From assembly GCA_023101885.1 (NCBI GenBank), contig JALPQD010000304.1, positions 1,240,001 to 1,304,000 on the forward strand: DNA of 64,000 nucleotides, in the 5' to 3' direction. This document shows positions 24,746-36,840 of the stretch, piece after piece. Below the pieces are notes generated by a model. That model was not told the DNA's origin, searched no databases, and was given only the letters and a program-made list of their open reading frames with translations. A program made the position numbers and the translations under genes. The DNA comes from Typhlomys cinereus. Its lineage: Eukaryota > Chordata > Mammalia > Rodentia > Platacanthomyidae. How positions within the stretch are numbered: the first letter of the stretch is position 1; every line of letters starts with the position of its first letter.

Positions 24746-25176
24746 GAAAATGTGGTACATTTATACAATGGAATACTACTCAGCCATCAAAAATGATGAA
24801 TTAATGAAATTTGCAGGGACATGGATGTAATTAGAAACAATTATATTGAGAAAATTAAGTGTTGTATGTACTCCCTAATAGGCGGATCCTAGTACCAAAC
24901 CCACTTAGTGACCCACTCAAAGGTAAATCTCTGTAATACCTATAGTAATTGCAAAGATTATACACAGGAGGGAAAGGGAAGGAGGGTCCCACCACCAAAA
25001 AGAACAGAGGGGATCATGCTACAGCAGAGAAAATAGGCCACCATCAAGGACTGCAAGTAAGTAATGAGACATCTGTTTAAACTCAGACTTTCCTTCTTGT
25101 CACTTGCAACTTATGGGGTATGATCTCACCAGTAAGGGAGGGCATACATTCTGCCAGATAGAAGGTAACCATCCTG

Positions 25177-25430
25177 GACGCCTCCACCTCCTTCTGCCCC
25201 GGGATTCACAGGCTCCACCCTACCAGGACCAGAAGCGCAGGCCGCCCCCGCTTCCGCCTGGCGTCTATACGTGGGATCTGGGATCCGAACTCAGGACCTT
25301 CTGCCTGCAAGGCAGAGGTTTAACCCCTGAGCCACCTCTCCAGCCCATACACACATGCGCACGCACAGACATACACACACATGCACAATTGAATAAATAA
25401 TAATAAAAAATTTAAAAAAAAAAAAAAAAA
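25177..25430. repeat. SINE with inverted 5' half (twin-priming structure)
   Basis: Positions 25177-25347 are the reverse complement of the SINE's first 170 bp, and 25348-25430 is the forward 3' part (CA-rich, TTGAATAAATAATAAT and a poly-A run). The middle of the element is lost. A target duplication of 16-17 bp (25160-25176 and 25431-25447) encloses the whole, so this is one insertion event and not two. Confidence 0.88.
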
Positions 25431-25447
25431 AGAAGGTAACCATCCTG

Positions 25448-26215
25448 CAAATGGGAGACTGACTTCCCCCTCAGCCGGTCTCCTACTCTTATTCCATCTA
25501 CCTTTGAATCTACTCTTATAATAAGACTCTATTTTAACAGCCTTTTATCTCTGGCCAGGCGGTGACATCCAATACCCATCAGGATGGAGCTAAGGGCTGT
25601 ACAGAAGCAGCAAAACTGAAAAAAAGAAAATCAACAAACCATCATTCAGAACATCAGACACTCTGCATCAACCACCTGTAACCAGGCCAGCCTAATCTCT
25701 CCCCATCCAAAGCTCAGGGAAATTTGCGGAAGGGGGCAATGAGATTGTAAGAGCCTAAAGATGGGAAGGAGCAATGATATGCAAGATACTCCACACAAGT
25801 TAGGTCCAAAGTAATCATAATAGAACTTTGCATGTCCTGCGCAATGACCAACATATCATTGAACCCCCAAAGTCTAGCACGGATCACAGGCAGTAGGATC
25901 CTTAGAGGCAAGGGATTAACAGCCACAATAGTGTTCCTATACTAAAGGGGAACACAAAAAAGAGCTCTAGGCAATGCTACTGAGTCCTTACACCTCATCA
26001 GAAGAGGAGGACCCAGAGGAAAGTTTGACATGCACCATAAAGGATGCTCCAGTAATGGAGGGGTGGAAGCGGGCACTGGAAGAAAGGGAGGGAGGGGGAA
26101 AGGAAGGGAAAAAGAGGGGAAGGAGGAAGGGGATCCAGGGAGGGGTGGAAGGAGGAGGGGAATAAAAAATAACTTAAAAAATAGTAAAAAAAATATAAAT
26201 GGCCATGGAATTAAA
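25448..26215 (+). mobile_element. L1 element 3 3' UTR, distal part
   Basis: The sequence aligns by eye with 17160-17880: TTTGCGGAAGG at 25725, the CTATACTAAAGGGGAACAC segment at 25938, a polypurine tract at about 26060-26160 and a final A-rich tail. It is more diverged than element 2. Confidence 0.8.
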
Positions 26216-26227
26216 AAAAAAGAGTCC

Positions 26228-26535
26228 TAATAGAAATCCCATACTAACAGGGAGCCCATGAAGGGGCTCTGGGCTATGCCACTGAGTTCTGAAACCTCAC
26301 TAGGGTAGAGGATTCAAAGAGAGGTTTGGCATTCACACAAAAGTATGCTCCAGGTGATGGGAGGGAGGAAGGGGGAGGCACTGGGAGAGGGAGAGAGGGA
26401 GGGGGGTGAAAGGAAGGTAGGAAAGGGGGAAAGTGCAAGAGAGAGATGACTGGGAAGGGAAGGAGGAAGGAGGGGATGGGTTCACCTATTAAACTTGTTT
26501 GATTAGGAAAAGAAATAAAATATGGGAAGAATAAA
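26228..26535 (+). mobile_element. Older L1 3' UTR fragment
   Basis: A second, more diverged version of the L1 3' end: CCATACTAACAGGGAGCCC, GCTATGCCACTGAGTTC, then a G/A-rich tract (26340-26480), CACCTATTAAACTTGTTTGA and an A-rich tail. Confidence 0.7.
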
Positions 26536-28672
26536 AAGACCCTGGAACTAAACAGGGACTTCTTACCAAAAGAAATTCAGATGTCAAAAAAAATCTGAAA
26601 AAAATGCTCAGCTTCCCTGATTATCAGAGAATTGCAAATTAAAATTATCCTGCAATAACTTCTTACTCCAGTCAAAATTGCTAAGAACAAGAACACAAAC
26701 AACAGCTAATACTTGTGAAGATGTGGAAAAAAGTAAACACTAATTCATTGCTGGTGAAGAAAAGTGTGGAGATCCCTCAGAAAGCTAAAACTGGAGACAC
26801 CGTATGATTCAGCTATATCATTTCTGGGAATATTTCCAAAAAACTATACATCCTATTACAAAGTCACTTGTTCATCCATATTCCTTGTAGCTCTATTCAC
26901 AGCAGCAAGAAAATGGCATTAGCCAACATGCTCATCAACAGAGGAATGAGCAATGAAAATGTGGTAATGCACACAATGGAATGCTATTCTGCCATCAGGA
27001 AGGACTAGATTATGGAATACGCTGATAAATGGATGGCACTGGAAAATATATAGAGTGAGGTATATCAGACACAAAAAGACAAATGTTACATGCTCTCTCT
27101 TACATGTGGATGCTAGCATTGATCTCCTAGCTGAAGTATTTGTCTTTAACTTCCTTTAAGTGTTAAAAAATTTGGAAGTGACCAATGAGAATGAGGGTAG
27201 GGAGGGAAGGTTACAGTGAAGACTTTGGAGGAGATGATACAGAATACCGTGGTTGGCAGGGTGATGGAGAGAACGATGGAAGAAATACCTAGAGATGATG
27301 AGAGGATGGGATGCGGGAAGGACTGAGGAGCTAAAATAAAAATGTTAAAAAGGTGGGATGCAACCCAGCAGGAACCTTCTATGTTATTAATATATCAAAA
27401 AGCAATTCTTAAAAAAAAAAGAATAAGAATGGACAGCCCCTATGTAGATGAGCACGAATAGAGGGAAACAAAACAAAAATTGCCCTGGGATGCTCTCTAC
27501 CTAGATCCCAGTGACAATTAAAACAATGCTAAATGTAACAGGCATGAGACGCTTCCTGATAAGTTGTTGGTCAAAGGTCTCAAAGGCCCCCCGAACAGTA
27601 TAGGCTTTTGTTATTGCTCTTGACTGCCTCCAAAAACTGACAGTAAGACCCTATTACCGAAGGTACAACACACATGGATCATAGGACATGAAGTAAAAAC
27701 ACCAGCTGGAACTGGTCTGTAAGCTTCCTCCTTGCTGGATAGCCTATACAAAGCACTATGGAAGCTTCTCAGGGAGAAAAGAAATCAAAGATCTCATCAA
27801 TTTGTGAAACCTGAAAGTTGCAATAGTAATCAACATAGAACAGGTAACCATCAGTGTAATAGTGGCATGAACATCAAGGAGACACTTGTCGGAATGGAAC
27901 ACATTCATATTACTGTAAACTAGAACAAGAACCTATGAAAAGGAAAGAATTAGGTCCCAGGGCAAGAGCAGACTATGAATGCTTAGCTAAGAAGACAGTA
28001 CACCAAACTGCTTTGTAAATACTTGTTATTATACATATAGATTGGAAGAGCACTCAGCACTCAGACTAGAAGCCTTCTTTTACAACAGAAGGTGTTTATT
28101 ACTGAAAAATAAGTGACTTTGGACTGCTTGCCCCTAAACAGGACATATATGCCTAACACACTCCCCAAGGCTCATCAAACATCAAGAAAGAGAGGGTGGC
28201 AAGATTGTAAAAGACTGAAGTGAGACAGTTGTGGGCCAAACACTATATAATGGACATGACAGAGTCATGTTTTCTAAGATTTCATGACAGTTATGTACAC
28301 TTTCACAAGATCTGCATAGGACCTGTCTTAGCATCTCACCCTGAAAGCAGACTGATGTCAAGAAGCTCCACATCTCTCTGAAAAATTGATGAGGACTAAT
28401 GCTGATGGGGAAGAAAATGAAGATGCCTTCCTCATACCCACTGATCTATTGTACTTGCTAGAGATTAATCATGTCAGGCATATGTCATCAAAGACAAACT
28501 AGATGAAATATAGAGGGGCACAAATTGAAAAGATTTCCAAATAGGAGGGAGTCTAGGAGGGGAGATGAAGGGTTATAATAGGAAAAGAAGTGGGGATGGC
28601 ATTGGGACCAAGGGATGGAAATATTGTAAATTCACTTATAATAATGTATGCAATATAAAAAAATAAAAATTG
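26536..28672 (+). mobile_element. Old L1, end of ORF2 and long 3' UTR
   Basis: The part 26550-27060 is the diverged ORF2 C-terminus (AAGATGTGGAAAAAAG near 26718, CACAATGGAATGCTATTCTG near 26974). The rest is an older-style 3' UTR, including CTGCCTCCAAAAACTGACAG at about 27625 and GGCTCATCAAACATCAAG at about 28169, which corresponds to the GGAAGAGG region of the young copies. It ends in an A-rich stretch at 28672 where a SINE follows. Confidence 0.7.
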
Positions 28673-28985
28673 GGGCTGGAGAGGTGGCTCAGGGGTTAAG
28701 CCTCCGCCTTGCAGGCGGAAGGTCCTGAGTTCGGATCCCAGATCCCACGTATAGACGCCGGGCGGAAGCCGGGGCGGCCTGCGCTTCTGGTCCTGGTAGG
28801 GTGGAGCCTGTGAATCCCGGGGCAGAAGGAGGTGGAGGCGTCCATGGTGGTTTGCGGGTTCGTCCGTGGTTCTACACATACACAGACACACACACACACA
28901 GACACACACACACGCGCACACATACACACACACATGCACACAGTTGAATAAATAATAATAATAAAAAAATAAAAATAAATAAAAA
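28673..28985 (+). repeat. tRNA-derived SINE, forward, best-preserved copy
   Basis: It starts GGGGCTGGAGAGGTGGCTCA (A box inside) and has a B box GTTCGGATC at about 28729. The body is GC-rich to GGCGTCCATGGTGG (28837), followed by a CA-repeat zone and an AT-rich tail with AATAAATAATAATAAT. This copy can serve as the family reference for the window. The tRNA-like head shows the RNA polymerase III internal promoter. Confidence 0.9.
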
Positions 28986-29148
28986 ATAAGAAAGCAAGAA
29001 GGGAAGGGAAGGGGAGAGGAGGGGAGGGGAGAAGAGGGAGGGAAGGAGGAAGGGAGGCAAGAAAGAAAGGAAGGAAGAAAGGAAGGAAGGAAGGAAGGAA
29101 GGAAGGAAGGAAGGAAGGAAGGAAGGAAGGAAGGAAGGAAGGAAGACT
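28986..29148. repeat. GGAA-rich microsatellite following the SINE tail
   Basis: A purine stretch with irregular GAGGGA words and then a clean GGAA repeat from about 29070 to 29147. It grew at the end of the preceding SINE's A-rich tail. The short frames crossing it on either strand are artefacts. Confidence 0.85.
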
Positions 29149-30352
29149 TTCCTTTTTAGTCATTCTAGCTGATAAAAGAATTTACCTCTGAGAAGTCCAT
29201 CAGAGTCAAATAGTATTATCTCAGCATTGATCAAAATAACTAAGGTGTGTTCAAGTCAAACCATAAGTATGCTACACCATTATCTGGTCCTTAAAGGAAC
29301 AATATTGAAAATTAAGATCAAATATTTACTCAACAGAATCATCTATCTTTGAATCTCATGGGGCTGGTTTTGAACTGAAAATGTTAGGGTCATTTTAGAG
29401 TTACTTTTTAAATTTACTTTTTTCAAACCTAATAGTTAGCATTGAAGTTGAGTATAGAAAGGGTTTGTATTCCATATTGCTGATGTTACCAGAACCCAAA
29501 TGGAATCTTTTCTCAGCTTCTAAGCCTCACCCATCCATACTGACATTCCTTTCCATGATTTTGTTCAACTTTGAAATTAAAAGGAAAAAAAATAAAACAA
29601 AAAGGGAGAAAGAACACTAAAGACCAGGAGAAGAGAAAAACAGGAAAGAAAAATAATTGAAGGGGAGAAAAGGATATGAAAGGAAGAGGGCAAGGGGTTT
29701 CTCTGTCAAGAAAATTATCTTCAGGGCAAAAAGTTAGATTTCTGTGTGAAGGCGGACCACATGATATACAAGAAAAAAAAACTCCCGTAGTTGTACGTGC
29801 TAGATTTGCTGGAACCTGCAAAGCCTGAGCAATCCTGGTGCAGAGCTCTGAAGTTCTGAAGATGCAGATGCGAGAGAGCAGAAAATCACCGAGTCCACAA
29901 CACCCAGAATGAGTCAGGCTGAGGGTCAGCAAGGTCCTTGATTTTCTCTGGATTATAGATAGCAATACAAGATAAAAAACAGAAGTAGTCGTTTATAAAA
30001 AGTAAACACCAAGTTCTTCCTGAATTTGAAAGGTGCCAGGAAAGTTCTAAAGTTAATGATCAAATACGCATATCTTTCTACAAGTTTTGGCAAGCATAAA
30101 GAATCTTTCCTTGGAAATACTCATTGCCAAGGAGTAGTGAACACAGGCAATGCTGAGACATCTCCAACTCTTTCTCTCTCCTTCTCTTTCCACCACAGTG
30201 AGTAAAGGATAGTAAGAGAACAATTGGGGTGGGAAGTTCAGACAAACCTGAAAGTACCCAATATTTTCACCCAGTGTCATGTCTTCCATTAAGTGAATAA
30301 TTCCCAAATTCCTTCTTTTTATATGTGTCTGATGTGCCTAAAATTTCTTCTA
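29149..30352. other. Non-coding stretch, nothing recognised
   Basis: No convincing gene, RNA or repeat is seen. A minus-strand frame at 29513-29965 has low-complexity composition and no recognisable domain. Confidence 0.4.
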
Positions 30353-30355
30353 TGA

Positions 30356-30406
<51 letters not shown>

Positions 30407-30422
30407 TGTGTGTGTGTGTGTT
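30353..30422. repeat. GT microsatellite
   Basis: About 30 GT dinucleotides with one TATG break at about 30399. Confidence 0.95.
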
Positions 30423-30942
30423 GAGGCACACACGTGCCACAGTACGTGTGTGGAGATTGGAGGACAACATTTGGGGAAATTGACCTTTCTTTCTTCTACA
30501 TGAGTTCCAAGGATTGAACTCAAGCCACCAGGTTTGCACAGCAAGTGCCTTTACCCATTAAATCATCTTTCTAATTGATATCTCTCCTTTATCAAATTAA
30601 AAAATGTAGCCAACATGTTCAGAGTTCAAATGAGGATTAGATCCAGATACTTTAGAATCTGTCTTTCTATTAACCCACTCACGTGACCAGATGAAATCTC
30701 AATGTATTATTTTCTGTCTGTCCCTCCATCTCTACTTTCAGCCTGTCTCTTCTGTGAATTACAGGAAGCTGACCAGTATGAGCTGATAACCTCCAAGTTC
30801 TCTTACTTTCTGGAGTGGAGTCACATTAGCTTTGGTAAAATGAATATGTTGGTAGAAAGAGTTTTATAATAGAAAACTCCACTGGAGATGTTTCAGGAAC
30901 ATCAGTAAGCCTCATTCACAGTAAGATCAAGGAGCACAGTGT

Positions 30943-31370
30943 CATAGTTAAGCATAGTTGTCAACTTGACTGTTGAGGGTTTGAGCTCTAGGTACAGTTG
31001 TAGAGTTGATGGTTGAGTTAAGCACAGAGCAAACCTGAAGGAGATTATCTTGCTGATGGGGAAAGCCCAGCCCATGGTGAGTGGGATTAGGCCCTGGATA
31101 AATCACAAAAGAGCTGGTTGAGAGAGTTGGCATCCTTCTGTTCTCTTGGCCAGACATGCTGGTCTGGCAAGTAAGGATTGTACATCTCTCAGCCGTTATG
31201 CAGTGATGGTGTAGCCAGATCCCTGGACCCTGGTGTTGGTGCATGCTCTCCCGTCAAGCTGGACTGAGAACTGTAACCAGGAATCGTAAGAGAATAAAAC
31301 CCCTTGTTCCTTTAAGTCATTTAATGGTCATTTATCAGCAACCATGCAGATGGACTGCGACACACAGTCT
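30943..31370 (+). repeat. Interspersed rodent repeat with TCAACTTGAC start
   Basis: It starts TCATAGTTAAGCATAGTTG then TCAACTTGACTG, as at 9582. It contains GCCCAGCCCATGG (31067), CTGGACTGAGAACTG and AGAGAATAAAACCCCTTG (31290) before an ending like that of the same family. It is one moderately diverged copy. Confidence 0.6.
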
Positions 31371-32165
31371 ATAAGAGACTCACAAATTCAGGATGGAAAA
31401 CTGAAAGGTGACTGATGATAATGATGATAATGATTTGATTTGATTATGGAACTTTTGGTGCCTTTTCCTTATTCACTCTATTATACAATAAATTCAACTG
31501 TGAGTAAAATATGAATTATTAGAACAAGGATGTATGGACTACTACATATCAAGGTGTATATAATGACAACACTCTCAAGTCAAAAATCATTTTATTGCAA
31601 TAATTAATATTTCTAGTTTAATATAATTATGAAAGTTATCTAAGCATTTTTCAGATTAATTATTTTAAACAGGTTTTCTATAGGCTTCTTATGTACAAGA
31701 ACGACTGATTTTTCCAATCTATTTTGTCCATTTTTCTCTATCAACATACCTAATACCAAGATCTTTGAATAGTCATTTCAGTGAAACATCTTTCCACAGC
31801 CATGTTGGAGGTATAAGTTCAACCCTCTACACCTTCAGATATCACAAGTGAAGAGGGAAGAATACATAAAGCTCACCAGCAAGGTACTCTAAGTATCAAT
31901 TCTGTTTCCAACTTTTACTAATTGTAGGCTTTGTATGATTATGGATTCATTAATCATCACAAATCCAGGAGACTTTTCCTATCACCTCTTTGTAAGTCTT
32001 ACACAGTACTCTTCCTCTCACTTTAAATATGGTATTTATTCCTTAAGGCAGCATCCAAAACAGGACAAGCATTTTAAATGAAAATCATGTAACATTTCAA
32101 TCAATGTATAAGTTAAAGACTTAAATGTAAGATAGTCGATGTTCTAACAATGCTACAATGAATGA
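31371..32165. other. Non-coding stretch, nothing recognised
   Basis: AT-rich, with a small GATAAT run near 31415. No gene or repeat could be supported. Confidence 0.4.
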
Positions 32166-32440
32166 TGCCTGAATTACTTTTCTGTTGCTATGATAAAATT
32201 CCCGGACAAAAGAGAGTCTATTTGGGCTTACAGTTCTATAGACATGTGGCGGCAGTCACAGAAAGTATGGTATCAAGAGCGAAAGGCTGGATCATCACAT
32301 TACATCCATTTTCAGGAAGCAGAGAGTGCCCAAGGTATAGAACCTCAAAGCTCACCCAACGTCACCTATTTCCTCCAGTGTTTCTCAGTCTCCCCAGACA
32401 TCACCAGCAGCTAGAAACATTTCACATTCAAAACTCAACA
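32166..32440 (-). repeat. Interspersed rodent repeat fragment, reverse
   Basis: TTACTTTTCTGTTGCTATGA at 32176 is the reverse complement of the usual end of a related rodent repeat family (TCATAGCAACAGAAA). The CTATTTGGGCTTACA segment follows. The right boundary is uncertain. The long plus-strand frame here (32162-32638) lies across repeat DNA and is not treated as a gene. Confidence 0.5.
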
Positions 32441-33383
32441 GATAGGATAAAATTCTTGCCTTTAAAGAAGCTACAGTCTAATAGAAGAAACAGGGACATC
32501 CAAAGACAATTACAGCACAATGTGATAAGCTCTCTCTTTCGCAAGCTCAGAGTGCTTTCTTTGGCAGATCATGAAAGTGCCCAACCCACTGAGAATGGAG
32601 TGAGGGAACACTTCCCAGAAGAGGTGCAGATTGGCTGAGTTCTAAATGCAAAGGGGGAAAAGAACAACAAGGGAAAGGAGAGTTAAACATATAAGTTTGT
32701 AAAAAAAAATGGATTTGTAAAACAAACTAAAGAATTAAGAGATGTCTTTGAAATAAAAAAGTGTGTAGTTGTGTAGTTGTAGTTGATCACGGGAGATAAG
32801 TGGAAGTGATAAAACATGAAAATTATTATAAAGAGCTACAATACACAAATCATGGAGAGTTTGTTTTTACTTTAGAGATAATGGAAAATAATTGAAAGGT
32901 TTTATGCAATGAAGTTTTCATTTTATAAAGCTCTTTCTGGAAAACAAATGTGGAACTGCTGTGGGCAACAAGATAGTTTAATAATTGCAATGGGTGTTTC
33001 AGTCACAGGCATATGAATCAAACATTTCTTAATTTTTCCAGACATATTTGTTCTGATTCAAACCTTATATTTGAAGAAGTGAAAAAACTAATTCAACTTT
33101 GTTTTATTCTCTTTTCCTAAGTTTATGCCACTCCCCAAACTGTGCATAGTGCTTATGCCTCAGAGAGAAGGGAAAGTACGCCTCAATCATTAGTCTCACA
33201 TATTTCTAACTAGAAATTTCCAGATAACCAGAGATAATAATCTCTGTGATGATTTCATAGCATGTTTGGAAGAGAAACAAAGTCTTTCATAAGTCTATTT
33301 TTGATACCTATTACAAGAAGTCTCATCAGAGAGCCATTTCTCTTCATGGTCTTACAAAAACTATGACAAAGAAGAACAATAAC

Positions 33384-33388
<5 letters not shown>
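32441..33388. other. Non-coding stretch, nothing recognised
   Basis: No coding, RNA or repeat signature could be supported by eye. Confidence 0.4.

Positions 33389-33443
<55 letters not shown>
33389..33443. repeat. CT microsatellite
   Basis: Uninterrupted CT repeat of about 27 units. Confidence 0.95.
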
Positions 33444-33446
<3 letters not shown>

Positions 33447-34208
33447 TTCCCTCTGGGTAAACTTTTCCTTTTCCTTGGTCTTAGGAAAATACTTTCTATT
33501 TCTTCAAGATTTTATAGCAGCAGGTATCTAAAGTTTACATTTGAATGTTATGTTTTGTACTTTACCTGAAGTTACTATTCATAAATGCAACCAAATCATT
33601 GAATGGAGGTAGGAAATTAGTTGGAAGGAATACTGGAAAAACTAAGCTAACATCTTAAACTATATTGACTCGTATGCCAGGAAAGCTTCCAGGAAAACAT
33701 GCTAAGGCAAGCCCAATTAAGGTTTCTTAGAGACATTGACAGTTGGGGGATCTTCAGCTATATTTCCAAACCAAGAAAAGAAGACTTAATAGATGAGCCC
33801 AAAATACTGTAGAGCCCCAAGGCAGAGAACAGAAAATTTCTTGAGACCACAAGAACATTTGAATTTCTGTCTGTCAGGCGTAGCATACATGCCAGGCTAG
33901 TGAAGCCCTCCTTGCTCAGAGGAAAAAGGGGCAGCAAGTGCTCAGACCCAGCACTTCACAGCAGATGGACAGGGCAGTATGTCACTCAGCAGTCTTGCCA
34001 GCATTTACTAGTCAAACATCTTTGCTTTTATAGTATAACGGTCATCATAGAGAGGTAGCCATTGTTGAAAGTAGTTGGCCCATGGGTGCTTCTGGTGTCT
34101 ACTGCCTCAGGGACCATTGCCATTATCCAAGGCATGAAACTAGCTTCCTTTTAAAACCTTAGAATAAAAGGGGGAAGATTTTCTTTTATTAGAACCAGAA
34201 TGAAGAGG

Positions 34209-34251
34209 GGTTCCATGGTGTAATGGTTAGCAATTTGGACTCTGAATCCAG
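34209..34251 (+). pseudogene. Partial tRNA-Gln (CTG) gene copy
   Basis: GGTTCCATGGTGTAATGGTT, then AGCA, then GGACTCTGAATCCAG reproduces the acceptor 5' strand, D arm and anticodon arm of mammalian tRNA-Gln with anticodon CTG. The similarity ends after the anticodon stem, and the T arm and acceptor 3' strand are not found in place. A GAGTTCAGTAC word 55 bp further (about 34303) could be a displaced B box. It looks like a 5' tRNA fragment or an interrupted copy. Confidence 0.7.
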
Positions 34252-36840
34252 AACCAAAATGATATTCTTCCTCTGAAGATAATATCCATGCATGAGACCT
34301 TGAGTTCAGTACAATACCAGTGTAGTCTTCTGTTGTCTATTTCCCTAAATAAGATTGATTTAAGAAAAATTCATAATTTTAACACACTGTAGGATTTCTT
34401 TCAGTAGAGTAATACAGTATAAGACAAAAAATTGCTAACGCTTATTGAGTATCTATTCAGATATAATCTGCTACTTGTCAAAATAATCCAAGGAGATAAA
34501 TACTGTGACTATTTTCATTCGAAAATATTCTTATTTTTGAATAGGAATATTCTGATAAGTTGAATCACCTGTCTAATTCAAGAAACAAGTGATCACATTG
34601 GATCTCTACATGGATCAATATGAATCTAATCCACGTTCTAAGCCATTAGCTCTACTCATAGGAAAGATCTTAAATCCCAACAATGGACTTAATTCAATAG
34701 GGTAATGAGGTACAACAACTGACAAAGCTTTAAAGCAGGAGTAATTAATACCTGTAGATCTCCACATGCCAGCAATAGGTGAGTAGGTGTAGGCTGGCAG
34801 TGCCTGTGGAACTGGTATTACCATGTTTCTCATTATTCGTTTCCTTCTCATTAAAAAAATAAAACTGGTCTTTTCAGTTTACGACTCCAAGAAGGCACAC
34901 AAAATTCTACCGGCAAGAACAACTTTCTGTTCCCTGATCTGATTAAACTGGACTAAGACCCAGGATTCAAACTGTAAGTATCCCATTCCCACAGGCCCCA
35001 TAGTAAAGTCAGCTTCCCCTCTCCCCAAGAGGAGAAAAGAACATATGTGATGTGTGTCTGAGAAAGATATGTGGACTCAAGGCTTCTTTTTCTCTGCTTT
35101 CCTTTAGTGTTCTCTCTCTCTTTATTTTTCCTTTTCTCTTTCTTCTTTTTCTTTCTTCTCTCTCTCTCTCTCTCTCTCTGTTTCTCTCTCTCTCTCTATC
35201 TTCGTCTCTTTGTCTCATCACCCACTGATCTCTCTCCGACCTCCCATTCTGTGCACACCTCATCATCATTCTCCATTGCGCTACTGCTGTCCCCCTTTAT
35301 TTCTGTCAGTTTTCTTATTCTTGCAAATTCAGTTATGGCCCTGCTTTAAACGCATAGTTGAGAGTATTTTGTTCTTTGCTTAAATTTAGCAGCCTTGGGA
35401 GAGAGTCTGGATCAAATACGCCAAAGCTAAATCATGCCTGCTAATGTAAGTGTCATGAAGAAAGCACAAAGACAAACGTGCAGTTGCAACTCAGAGCAGC
35501 CGGAGCTCAGTGAGGAACATGCGTGGGGAAGAGACTGGGTGGACTGAGACTGGCTCAGACTCGGCACTGATACATTTGAAGCTGGCTGATCGCAGCCTGT
35601 CTCAAAGGCCCACGTTTCTTATCTTTAAAATGAAGCATGCACTAGGTAACCTGTAACACTCCTAAAGGCAGCAAGAGCTATTCTAACAATTTGCTAGAAC
35701 CTGTGATCATTCGGGGGTTGTCATTTTTACTGGAATAAGGCAAAAAGCATTGCTGTGGTGTTCCACAGTGTCCTTTAACTGTGTCCGTCTTTATCCTGAA
35801 ATGCTTATGTGAGCCAGATCTGTGTCCACGGAATCCACCAGACACTAAATGCTTTGTAAGTTTGGAACTCCCAACACAGAGTACCTACCTAGCCTGTGCA
35901 AATGCAACCAATATTAAAATAAACACAAATCATTTGTTTGCTATAGGATAGGTTTTCAAATCAAGAAGCATAAGTTAAGGTGAAAAATCCCACTTATATC
36001 TTATATATGATAGATCCCACGGGTGGTAGTGCATGTTCTTAGTTAGAGGAGCCATCCACTTAGCTAATTCCAATAAAAATAAAGTCTCTGACATGCTAAC
36101 TGTTATGAGCAGATGGTGTCCCCCAACTTTTTAGAGCCTTAGGATGAGTGATTTGGATGGCCTGGTTGGGGCTGAGCATTCTAGGGTCACTTATACTCTG
36201 CACTCTGGCCATCTGTGGCTCTGTGCGTCTCTAATCTTCCATTGCAATAGAATCTATGTTGATTGAATGCTAAGAGCTTTTCTTATCTAGGATATAATGA
36301 GAAGTGTTTAGATGGTAGTTTACTTACAAGTTTACTTTCTGTCTAGTGTCTATTACCCCCCCCCTTCTACTGTTATTTGGACAGATTTACATTACCAGGC
36401 ATGTGCTCCCTGACAAGTGGGGCTTAGAACCCATACTGAGCATAACTGATTATCCAACGACATTACATACCGCCCTTGCTCCACTGGATTCTTCCTGCCA
36501 CAGTTGTTGTTTGCAGCATTTATAGCTGAATGGGGCTGCCAGTTTCTTTTTCCTCAAGTCACTTGCTTTCTCCCCCTTGTCCTTTTCTATATCACATCCC
36601 CTATCTTCTCTCCCATTCAATACTTTCCTTCCATAATTGCTTTATTCATCTCTTTGCCTGTTTTTGTTTGTTTGCCTGCTTGCTTGTTTCCACTCTCTTC
36701 CTCTACTCCCTGACATATTTTCTTTTGTAGTATGTGGGTGTTATAGGAATTATCCATTTGAGTATAACATTCCTAAGGTTCAATGCTTGCATTCCCTTAT
36801 AAGGAAGAATGCGCAGAATCTGTCATTTTGCATTTGGGAT
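34252..36840. other. Non-coding stretch with CT-rich low complexity
   Basis: Contains a CT-rich zone at about 35088-35230 (clean runs at 35158-35180) and a C run near 36355. Otherwise there is no gene or RNA and no repeat I can name. Frames here fall in pyrimidine-rich sequence. Confidence 0.4.

Larger units (their letters stand above)
20346..24825 (+). pseudogene. L1 element 3 ORF2, heavily damaged
   Basis: The endonuclease start MSGIKNSFSIITLNVNGINS begins at about 20346. Pieces of reverse transcriptase follow, with [17 protein letters not shown] (about 22208; the sister copy has CPGPDG at this site). The catalytic box is altered to FTDD (22902-22913, where element 2 has FADD). Many frame breaks are present. 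The C-terminal Cys/His knuckle CWRGCG is read as [18 protein letters not shown] near 24185. This copy is older than element 2. Confidence 0.8.
19503..26215 (+). mobile_element. L1 element 3, 5'-truncated, with three later insertions
   Basis: The element starts inside ORF1 (AAAAATAAGCATCGAGCAG) directly after the tail of element 1. It runs through ORF1 (to about 20292), ORF2 (20346-24825) and a 3' UTR that ends in an A-rich tail near 26215. It is broken by many indels and stops. It was later hit by a retrocopy (21298-21760), a reverse SINE (24470-24745) and a 5'-inverted SINE (25177-25430). The left target duplication was not resolved. Confidence 0.85.

Noticed and set aside
28696..29163. Minus-strand frame rich in Leu/Pro/Ser
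   Set aside because: It is a translation of the GGAA microsatellite and SINE tail.
29513..29965. Minus-strand frame of 150 residues
   Set aside because: Composition is biased by A/T-rich DNA, and no domain, splice site or conservation could be seen.
32162..32638. Plus-strand frame of 158 residues
   Set aside because: Its first part lies in an interspersed rodent repeat in reverse, and no domain is seen.
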